Shown piece by piece: positions 8,567 to 15,762 of a stretch of 64,000 bases of DNA. Every line of letters starts with the position of its first letter. Position 1 is the first letter of the stretch. The DNA is from Membranihabitans marinus. Its GTDB lineage: Bacteria > Bacteroidota > Bacteroidia > Chitinophagales > Saprospiraceae. The position numbers and the translations under genes were made by a program. The notes under the pieces were generated by a model that saw only the letters and a list, made by a program, of their open reading frames with translations, did not search any database and was not told the origin of the DNA. Location of the stretch: contig NZ_JAJQYA010000005.1 of assembly GCF_021729155.1 (NCBI RefSeq), forward strand, positions 1-64,000, given 5' to 3'.

Positions 8567-9733
8567 ATGATGGTATTTTATAAGGGGTTGATAGTGTTTT
8601 CTTTATCACTATTATTTTTTAGTTCTTCAATGGCTCAAGAGAATACTACTTTTCTTAATCCACCTAAAATCATAGAAAACCCGTCATCAATAGAGCATTA
8701 TAAGGTGGAGAATAGGGCGAGTTGTGGTATTCCTAGTATGGCCGTTAGCAAAGAAGGTCGTCTTTGGGCTGTCTGGTATGTAGGGATTACCTCTGGTAAA
8801 ATTGTAGAGGACTGTCTTTTCAGTTATATCGCGGTATCTACTAGTGGAGATAACGGGGAAACTTGGGAAGAAGTACTCGTTATAGATCCTGATAAAGCAG
8901 GTCCTGTAAGAGCCTTTGATCCCGAAGTGTGGTTTGATCCAGATGGTAAGCTTTGGGTGTTTTGGGCACAACAAATTAGACCTACGCGATCAACTACTTC
9001 TGGAGTGTGGGCCATAACCACAGATCAAGGCGATAGAGCCAACCCTAAATGGTCAGAACCTCGTCGATTAGTAGATGGAGTAATGATGTGTAAACCTGTC
9101 GTGTTGAGTAGTGGGGAATGGGCACTTCCCGTTTCATTTTGGCATGAGATAGACAAAAGTTCTAAGATTGTCACATCAAACGACAGTGGTAAGACTTGGA
9201 AGGAAAAAGGCTATGTGAGTATACCTGAGGAATTTTTAAGTGCTGATGAAAACATGATTTTTGAAAAGAAAGATGGTTCGCTTTCGATGTGGATTAGGAC
9301 AAAATATGGAATAGGAGAAAGTTATTCTAAAGACGGAGGCAGAAATTGGAGCACTTTGAAACCTTCCAATATAAAGCATGCTACATCGCGATTTTTTATT
9401 CGTCGATTAAATTCCGGAAACCTATTATTGGTTAAACACGGTCCATTGGATGAACGGACAAAACGCTCTCACTTAATGGCTTTTATTTCCCAAGATGATG
9501 GTAATACCTGGTCCAATGGCTTGTTGTTGGATGAACGATTAGGTGTTTCATATCCAGATGGCGATCAGGCAGAAGATGGAACTATATATATCACTTATGA
9601 TTACAGTAGGAGTTCTGAGCAACATATTCTAATGTCGTCATTTACAGAGGAGGATGTCTTATCTGAAAACTACGATGCGAATATGTATAAAGTGTATAAG
9701 AATAGGAAGCTAATCAGTGATGGAGGAAATTAA
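8567..9733 (+). CDS. Secreted BNR/Asp-box propeller protein 3 (sialidase-like)
   Basis: A 388-residue paralogue with a signal peptide ending near SSSMAQ (about residue 23). Four Asp boxes are present and the RIP position reads G-I-P-S. It is closest to copies 2 and 4, with long shared runs, particularly in the C-terminal half (FISQDDGNTWSNGL and the DANMYKVYKNRKL tail). The 257-bp spacer before it resembles the spacer before copy 4. The duplication unit therefore included upstream DNA. Same tentative role as the others; retention of four copies suggests differing substrate preferences or dosage. Confidence 0.85.
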   Translation: MMVFYKGLIVFSLSLLFFSSSMAQENTTFLNPPKIIENPSSIEHYKVENRASCGIPSMAVSKEGRLWAVWYVGITSGKIVEDCLFSYIAVSTSGDNGETWEEVLVIDPDKAGPVRAFDPEVWFDPDGKLWVFWAQQIRPTRSTTSGVWAITTDQGDRANPKWSEPRRLVDGVMMCKPVVLSSGEWALPVSFWHEIDKSSKIVTSNDSGKTWKEKGYVSIPEEFLSADENMIFEKKDGSLSMWIRTKYGIGESYSKDGGRNWSTLKPSNIKHATSRFFIRRLNSGNLLLVKHGPLDERTKRSHLMAFISQDDGNTWSNGLLLDERLGVSYPDGDQAEDGTIYITYDYSRSSEQHILMSSFTEEDVLSENYDANMYKVYKNRKLISDGGN

Positions 9734-9943
9734 TATTGGATTTAGTTGAAAATGGATCGAATTTACTCCAATTCTAGTCTTTGAATTGCGAAATGCTTCG
9801 ATATGAATTGGTGAATGGAATTAACGTTTTGTTTTGTCGACTATTAGCAGTGAATCAACTTCGAGTAAATCCATTATTAATTATTGAGAGGAAGAGTGGT
9901 CAAATGGCGATACTATTTTTTTAGAATCAAATGTGTATATATT

Positions 9944-11110
9944 ATGAATGTGTTATATAAAGGACTGATAATGGTGATTTTTTCGCTTTTATTCTTGAGT
10001 TGTTCATTAACTAAAGAGAATACAACTTTTCTTAAGCCTCCTAAAATCATAGAGAATCCAGCCGCAATCGAGCATTATAAAGTGGATAAAAGGAGGAGTT
10101 GTGGGATCCCTAGTATGGCCGTTAGCAAAGAAGGTCGTCTTTGGGCGGTGTGGTATGTGGGGATTACCGATGGTAAAAAAGTAGAGGACTGTCCTTACAG
10201 CTATATAGTGGTATCTACTAGTGGTGATAATGGGGATACTTGGGAGGAAGTGTTAGTTATAGATCCAGATGAAGTAGGTCCTGTAAGAGCCTTTGATCCA
10301 GAGGTTTGGTTTGATCCAGACGGTAAACTTTGGGTGTTTTGGGCACAGCAGGTAAAACCTTATCGGGCTACGACATCTGGAGTATGGGCCATTACCACAG
10401 ATGATGGAGGAACTGCCAATCCTAGATGGTCCGAGTCGCGTCGTCTTGTGGATGGAGTAATGATGTGTAAACCGACAGTGTTGAGCAATGGAGATTGGGC
10501 TCTTCCTGTGTCTTTTTGGCATAAACCAGAGGCTAGTTCTATGATGGTGGTCTCTAGTAATAAAGGAAGGAAATGGAAGATTAAAGGCGCTGTTCGTATA
10601 CCTGAAGAATCTTTGGATTGGGATGAAAATATGATTTTCGAAAAGAATGATGGTTCACTATCGATGTGGATACGCACTACCTACGGTATTGGAGAGAGTT
10701 TTTCCAAAGATGGTGGGGGAACTTGGAGTGAGTTACAACCTTCAAGTATAAAGCATACGACATCTCGGTTTTTTATTCGTCGATTAAATTCCGGAAATCT
10801 ATTGTTGGTTAAACACGGTCCATTGGATGAACGTACAAAACGCTCTCACTTAATGGCATTTATTTCCCAAGATGATGGTAATACTTGGTCCAATGGTCTG
10901 ATGTTGGATGAGCGAGAAGGTGTTACTTATCCCGATGGTCAACAAGCTGAGGATGGCACCATATATATCACTTATGATTACAGTAGAAGCAAAGAACAAC
11001 ATATTGTAATGACTTCATTTACAGAAGAGGATGTGTTGTCGGAAAATTATGATGCGAATATTTATAAAGTATTTAGAAATAGGAAGCTAATCAGTGATGG
11101 TGGTAATTAA
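9944..11110 (+). CDS. Lipoprotein BNR/Asp-box propeller protein 4 (sialidase-like)
   Basis: I place the start at the ATG at 9944, not at the in-frame ATG at 9884. It gives a 388-residue protein, the exact length of copies 2 and 3, and a normal signal sequence. Unlike copies 2 and 3, its signal ends in a lipobox (LFLSCS, Cys near residue 20), so this copy is probably anchored to a membrane. Asp boxes and the arginine-less G-I-P-S are conserved. It is followed after 49 bp by the transporter gene, which supports co-transcription and a shared substrate. Confidence 0.87.
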   Translation: MNVLYKGLIMVIFSLLFLSCSLTKENTTFLKPPKIIENPAAIEHYKVDKRRSCGIPSMAVSKEGRLWAVWYVGITDGKKVEDCPYSYIVVSTSGDNGDTWEEVLVIDPDEVGPVRAFDPEVWFDPDGKLWVFWAQQVKPYRATTSGVWAITTDDGGTANPRWSESRRLVDGVMMCKPTVLSNGDWALPVSFWHKPEASSMMVVSSNKGRKWKIKGAVRIPEESLDWDENMIFEKNDGSLSMWIRTTYGIGESFSKDGGGTWSELQPSSIKHTTSRFFIRRLNSGNLLLVKHGPLDERTKRSHLMAFISQDDGNTWSNGLMLDEREGVTYPDGQQAEDGTIYITYDYSRSKEQHIVMTSFTEEDVLSENYDANIYKVFRNRKLISDGGN

Positions 11111-11159
11111 TACGATATAAAATAATAATGTTAGGTTTTCAAAATAGAAGAATAGAAAA

Positions 11160-12431
11160 ATGAAAAGTAAAAGTAAAATGTCCTTACTGAGTCGATTGTG
11201 GCTCATAATGCTTTCTGTGGGGCCCGGTATATTTTGTATTGGTTATACGATAGGTACGGGAAGTGTGACTGCTATGGTCAAGTCAGGGAGTGAATACGGT
11301 ATGCAATTGCTTTGGGTATTGGTGCTTAGCGTTGTATTTGCTGGAGTCCTAATGGAAGCATATGGTCGGTATTCAATTATTGCTGGGGATACGGCAATAC
11401 ATAGTTTTAGAAAGAGATTCAAATATGGGCCTGCAATCGCTATTGCCGTAATTTTGGGTGTTGTCATAGGGCAGCTCAATTCCCTATCTGGTATCGTAGG
11501 TCTTTCGGCCAATGCTATTTATGAGTTGATTCATGTCTTTTTCCCAGCTACCGCCCCAGAGAATTATTGGGCAGTCCTAGGTATATCCATCTTTATACTG
11601 GTGATTTTGTACGGTTTACTTTTGATAGGGAAGTATAGTTTTTTTGAAAAAATCCTAGTGGTATTTGTTACTTTAATGGGACTCTGTTTTTTGGTATCCA
11701 TGTTTGTCGTTATGCCGGAACAGAAAGATATATTGGCTGGTTTTATTCCATCAATCCCCAATAAAGAAGGGGGGAAATTAATGGTTGCAGCGTTTGTAGG
11801 GACAACAATGGCTGCCCCTACTTTTGTAGTTAGACCGCTGTTGTTAAAAGGAAAAGGATGGGGGAAAGATGATGTTAAATCACAATCTCGAGATGCTTTA
11901 ATATCAGCTATTCTAATGTTTGTCATAAGTGCATCGATTATGATTACGGCAACCGGTGCATTGTATTACGATGGCAAAGTCGTAGACAAGGTTTTGGATA
12001 TGATATATACATTAGAGCCAGTGGCTGGAAAATTTGCCTTGGTCTTGTTTGTAGTTGGAATTCTTAGTGCTGGACTTTCATCCATTTTTCCTATCATTAT
12101 GGTGGCGCCTCTATTGATCGCCGATTATCATCGCGGAGAATTGGACACTTCTTCCAAGCAATTTAAAGTTTTGACCGCTTTTGCAGCCATGGTTGGGCTA
12201 GTGGTACCTATTTTGGGTGCTAATCCGATAGCAGCTCAAATAGCCACTCAAGTAGCCAATGTTTTTATTCTGCCGTTGGTCATCATCTTGATTATCATTT
12301 TAATTAATAATAAAAAAATAATGGGAAAACATAAAGCGGGAATCTTGCTTAATATTGGCTTGTTTTCTTCTTTTATTTTTTCATGTTTTATCGCTTACAA
12401 TGGGTTTATAGCATTAATTGAATTGCTGTAG
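11160..12431 (+). CDS. Nramp-fold transporter lacking the metal-binding motifs
   Basis: A 423-residue inner-membrane protein with 11-12 predicted transmembrane helices. The opening GPGIFCIGY (residues 21-29) aligns with Nramp TM1. In metal-transporting Nramps the following DPGN and the TM6 MPH motif bind Mn2+/Fe2+. Here the TM1 position reads T-I-G-T-G (residues 30-34) and TM6 reads T-T-M-A-A-P-T (about 215-221), so the Asp, Asn, Met and His ligands are missing. It lies 49 bp after BNR copy 4 and 33 bp before the KDGal kinase gene. I infer uptake of an organic acid or sugar acid rather than metal. Automatic annotation would call it a divalent metal transporter. Confidence 0.85.
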   Translation: MKSKSKMSLLSRLWLIMLSVGPGIFCIGYTIGTGSVTAMVKSGSEYGMQLLWVLVLSVVFAGVLMEAYGRYSIIAGDTAIHSFRKRFKYGPAIAIAVILGVVIGQLNSLSGIVGLSANAIYELIHVFFPATAPENYWAVLGISIFILVILYGLLLIGKYSFFEKILVVFVTLMGLCFLVSMFVVMPEQKDILAGFIPSIPNKEGGKLMVAAFVGTTMAAPTFVVRPLLLKGKGWGKDDVKSQSRDALISAILMFVISASIMITATGALYYDGKVVDKVLDMIYTLEPVAGKFALVLFVVGILSAGLSSIFPIIMVAPLLIADYHRGELDTSSKQFKVLTAFAAMVGLVVPILGANPIAAQIATQVANVFILPLVIILIIILINNKKIMGKHKAGILLNIGLFSSFIFSCFIAYNGFIALIELL

Positions 12432-12464
12432 TCCTTATTTTAAATTAAATCAAATAAGATATCA

Positions 12465-13454
12465 TTGAAAAATTTCATGGTTTGTTGTGATTGGGGCACA
12501 ACCTCTTTTCGGATGAGATTGGTGGATAACGCAACAGCTACTATCCTGTGTGAAATTGAAAGTCCTAAGGGGGTAGCATCTATATATGATGAATGGAAAA
12601 CTGAGTCTAATCAGGCCAATAGGTTGACGTATTATTTGGACTTTCTAGAGTCTATGATGGTTCAGCTTTTTGAGCAAAGTGGAGAAGTGGATGATGGTAT
12701 CCCATTGTTGTTGTCAGGTATGGCTTCTTCTTCTATTGGGATGAAGGATTTAGATTATGCAAATACTCCATTTTTACTATCGGGCAATCAATTGGTTACA
12801 GAGTGGATTCCTTCAGATCGAAGAAAGGTGTTGTTAATTTCTGGCTTGCGATGTACTGCCGATGTTATGAGAGGAGAGGAAGTGCAATTGTTGGGAATGG
12901 AAGCGGATATTAGTCAGACCATTAGTCGCGGTAAGGGTTTAGTTCTATTGCCCGGTACCCACTCCAAGCACGTGGTTATAGAACGAGGTAAAGTAGTCGA
13001 ATTTTCGACTTTTCTCACCGGAGAATTGTTTGACGTATTGTCTCATCACAGTTTGTTAAAGGATTCAGTGGACACTTCAACCTCTGTGGATTTGTCTGTT
13101 GATCAAACTTCTTTTAAAGAAGGGGTTCTGGCATCTTTTCATAAAGAAATCACTTCTGCGTTGTTCGAAGTGCGTATCAATCAATTGTTCAATAAAAAAA
13201 CAAAGCAAGAGAATACTGCTTTTTTAAGTGGACTTCTTCTAGGTGCAGAATTGAAGTATTTGAGGGAGGATGTAGAATATAACTATATTTTGGTGAGTTG
13301 TGGTCCAAAATTACTACCTCTTTATGAGTCGGCATTCGAAGTACTTTCTCTTCATCAACCGGTAAAATGTATTCCTGCGGAGGATATGGATGGGTTGACG
13401 GTGAAAGGACAATTGAAAATAGCTGCATTACATTTTAAAACCATCCTTTATTAA
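12465..13454 (+). CDS. dgoK: 2-dehydro-3-deoxygalactonokinase
   Basis: A 329-residue ASKHA-fold kinase that phosphorylates 2-dehydro-3-deoxy-D-galactonate at O-6 with ATP. It shows the N-terminal phosphate-binding sequence DWGTTSFRMRL (residues 9-19), LLPGTHSKHV (about 165-174) and a FLTGELFD element. The TTG at 12465 gives the family-typical N-terminus MKNFMVCCDWGT; an ATG exists four codons downstream (12477), so the start is a choice between these. It is one base from the aldolase gene, which makes a translationally coupled pair likely. Together they convert KDGal to pyruvate and glyceraldehyde-3-phosphate. Confidence 0.92.
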   Translation: MKNFMVCCDWGTTSFRMRLVDNATATILCEIESPKGVASIYDEWKTESNQANRLTYYLDFLESMMVQLFEQSGEVDDGIPLLLSGMASSSIGMKDLDYANTPFLLSGNQLVTEWIPSDRRKVLLISGLRCTADVMRGEEVQLLGMEADISQTISRGKGLVLLPGTHSKHVVIERGKVVEFSTFLTGELFDVLSHHSLLKDSVDTSTSVDLSVDQTSFKEGVLASFHKEITSALFEVRINQLFNKKTKQENTAFLSGLLLGAELKYLREDVEYNYILVSCGPKLLPLYESAFEVLSLHQPVKCIPAEDMDGLTVKGQLKIAALHFKTILY

Positions 13455-13455
13455 T

Positions 13456-14097
13456 ATGTATAATTCTATGCAATTTAATTGGTCATTATTTAACCGAAGC
13501 CCCATAGTAGGCATTATGCGCAATATTTCAAGTGAGGATATCCAACCTATCGCAGCCCAATATTTGGCAGCAGGTCTATCTACCTTAGAAGTCACTTTTA
13601 ATTCTCCCAATGTAGAGGAGCAAATAGCAACTCTTATTACAGAATATGGCCATGAATTGAATATTGGTGCTGGGACAGTGTGTTCTATGGAAGAACTCGA
13701 CAGGGCGCTAGATGTCGGTGCTCAGTTTATAGTAACACCGATACTCAACCCAGAGGTAGTGAAAGCTTGTGTGAAAGCTAATATTCCAATATTTCCAGGA
13801 GCCTTTAGCCCCACGGAAATATATCAGGCTTGGACTTTGGGGGCCGATATGGTTAAGGTATTTCCCGCTGATACCCTCGGGCCAAATTATATCAAAAATA
13901 TTAAGGGCCCGTTGAATAATATCAAGATCTTGGCTACCGGAGGGATTCATATCCATAATATTGACTCTTACAGATCTGTTGGCGTTCAAGGATTTGGGAT
14001 GGGGAGTGAGTTGTTTGATAAAGATTTAATTCGCCAAAAAGATTGGCAAGGTCTAAAAAATCATTTTTTGAGATTTGCTCAACTTTTTGAAATTTGA
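13456..14097 (+). CDS. dgoA: 2-dehydro-3-deoxy-phosphogalactonate/gluconate aldolase
   Basis: A 213-residue class I aldolase of the KDPG/KDPGal family. Key positions are Glu45 (LEVTFNSP), the GAGTV phosphate-loop element (71-75), the TPILNPE segment (94-100), the Schiff-base lysine Lys134 in MVKVFPA, and ATGGI (160-164). It cleaves KDPGal (or KDPG) to pyruvate and glyceraldehyde-3-phosphate. Next to dgoK the galactonate assignment is more likely than Entner-Doudoroff Eda, but sequence alone cannot exclude use of both substrates. A single base separates it from the kinase gene; the lactonase gene follows after 86 bp. Confidence 0.93.
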   Translation: MYNSMQFNWSLFNRSPIVGIMRNISSEDIQPIAAQYLAAGLSTLEVTFNSPNVEEQIATLITEYGHELNIGAGTVCSMEELDRALDVGAQFIVTPILNPEVVKACVKANIPIFPGAFSPTEIYQAWTLGADMVKVFPADTLGPNYIKNIKGPLNNIKILATGGIHIHNIDSYRSVGVQGFGMGSELFDKDLIRQKDWQGLKNHFLRFAQLFEI

Positions 14098-14183
14098 AAA
14101 TAAGCTTGGTTTTTATTCCTTTATTTTTAAAATTGAACTTGTATATTAGTCCATCATTGATAAATATATAAGAATAATACAAT

Positions 14184-15065
14184 ATGAGGACGGCAGAATT
14201 ATTGGTTGATCAGAAATGTAAACTTGGAGAAGGACCTATTTGGATTACCAAACAAGGTAGGCTGTTTTATGTAGATATTTTGGCCCATAAAATTCATTCC
14301 TGTAATCATCTGGGACAAGAGGAGAAAGTCTTTAATATGCCTACATATGTTTCCAATATATATGAATCTCAAAATGATAACCAATTGTTGGTCGCCCTTG
14401 CCGATGGACTATATCTTTTGGATGTGTGGACAGGGGAATTAAATGTTTATGCTTTGTTCAATAAAGTAGATCCTTCGTTGCGTACCAATGATGGATTTTG
14501 TGATCCCTACGGCAATGCGTGGATTGGAACTATGGCGCTTACTGAGGAAGAAGGTTTGGGGGATTTATGGATGTTGGATGTCGATAAACAATGGCATCTT
14601 ATGTTGCCTCATACCAGTATCTCCAATGGTATTCGCTGTACTCCCGACGGGAATGAAATATACTATATTGACACACCTACCCATCAAGTTAGAAGATTTA
14701 ACTACAATCATAATAATCGCACTTGGGCCTTGGATAAGGTAGTTTTTGAGATCGATCCCAGTGTCGGACACCCAGACGGCATGTCCATCGACGAGAATGG
14801 TCATCTGTGGATTGCACTTTGGGATGGTTTCGCCGTAATCTGTGTCGATCCTGAAACTGGAGAAATTATAGATAAGGTCAATGTGCCAGCACCTCATGTG
14901 TCGGCCTGTACCTTTGGTGGACCGGAGATGAAAACCTTGTTGATCACCACTGCACGTAAAGATATGACGGCGGATGAACTGGAGGAATTTCCTCATGCCG
15001 GGGGTATATTTAAAGTAGATCTTGAAGTAAAAGGTAGACCAAACTTCATATTTCGACCGAAGTAG
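14184..15065 (+). CDS. SMP-30/gluconolactonase family lactonase
   Basis: A 293-residue six-bladed propeller without a signal peptide, so cytosolic. The metal ligands of the family are visible: Glu16 in LGEGPIW, Asn148 in SISNGI and Asp198 in HPDGMSID. Arg100/Asn102/Asp103 in SLRTNDG form the usual substrate loop. It would open an aldonolactone, plausibly galactono-lactone, to the acid that feeds the upstream steps. A dehydratase producing KDGal, and a sugar dehydrogenase, are not in this cluster. The BNR proteins or unlinked genes would have to supply the keto-deoxy acid. Confidence 0.92.
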   Translation: MRTAELLVDQKCKLGEGPIWITKQGRLFYVDILAHKIHSCNHLGQEEKVFNMPTYVSNIYESQNDNQLLVALADGLYLLDVWTGELNVYALFNKVDPSLRTNDGFCDPYGNAWIGTMALTEEEGLGDLWMLDVDKQWHLMLPHTSISNGIRCTPDGNEIYYIDTPTHQVRRFNYNHNNRTWALDKVVFEIDPSVGHPDGMSIDENGHLWIALWDGFAVICVDPETGEIIDKVNVPAPHVSACTFGGPEMKTLLITTARKDMTADELEEFPHAGGIFKVDLEVKGRPNFIFRPK

Positions 15066-15762
15066 ACACGAGCTAAAATTACTATTTTCTTCGCAATTTT
15101 CGGAAATGAAAGCAGAGGGCTTTATTCATTTAAGGAGTGAGGCTTTTTGTATAATTAATGGTCATTATTAGCGGGTTCCATTAATTCATTTGGTATTATA
15201 ACAAACCTTGATTTGGTGCGCATAGATCGGGTTGTTGAAGTTATGTCAGCTTAAGGGCAGCGCATTAAAGATCAGTTGACGGATTATTTTTATCGCAAGG
15301 CCAATCTTCCACAAAGTCACACTTTTACCAATCTCCGTGTATCCTATATTACCTGCGGATAAATCGGCTTTGTGTCCATGTTTTTTAAAATGTTTACCTA
15401 AATCTTCATTGTGGAAATCAAACCTTGTATGCAAGGAGATTTTCAGTTTTAATTTACAGTGATCGCTAAATTTTGCAGATTTAACGATGGCTGCGATTTG
15501 AAATATTTGTCCATAATTTTTCACTAGAAAAAATATTAAGTATGAGGATGTAGAAAATATCCAATTATGCAAAATATTATTGGTGGAAGGGAAATTTGGA
15601 TAAATATTGATAAAAAAATTAGGAAAGCATAGGAAAGTAATTTATTTTGATCAATTTATATTTATAAAATAATAATTGCCTTAAAGACAACTGGGTAGCT
15701 CATTTGTTTTATAAATGTGAATTCTACTTATGTATCTTAATTTAATGTCTTAATAATTGAAA
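15066..15762. other. 697-bp intergenic region with a regulatory site
   Basis: No supported gene. A 108-codon minus-strand reading frame (15246-15572) exists, but it matches no family I recognise and is not retained. The supported content is the TAGG/-7 element at 15620-15664. The rest is AT-rich. The region separates the galactonate cluster from the cytochrome/3-keto-sugar cluster. Confidence 0.45.
15620..15664 (+). promoter_or_regulatory. Shared TAGG direct-repeat site plus -7 box (site 1)
   Basis: TAGGAAAG at 15620 and TAGGAAAG at 15630 form a direct repeat with a 10-bp period. TATATTTA at 15657-15664 matches the Bacteroidota -7 consensus TAnnTTTG except for its last base. The -7 box starts 37 bp after the first TAGG, the same geometry as at 28377, 32785 and 37095. 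It ends 98 bp before the ATG of the PVC cytochrome gene. One helical turn between the boxes fits a regulator dimer binding one DNA face just upstream of RNA polymerase. Confidence 0.65.

Noticed and set aside
9884-9943. ATG at 9884 as the start of BNR copy 4
   Set aside because: It would add a charged, non-signal N-terminus; the ATG at 9944 gives the same 388-residue length as copies 2 and 3 and a proper lipoprotein signal.
5830-11110. Sialic-acid utilisation locus
   Set aside because: The BNR proteins lack the RIP arginine and no N-acetylneuraminate lyase, epimerase or kinase is present.
15246-15572. A 108-codon minus-strand reading frame in the gap before 15763
   Set aside because: No family recognised, no ribosome-binding context, AT-rich composition, and the stretch is otherwise intergenic. 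Possible small gene, not supported.
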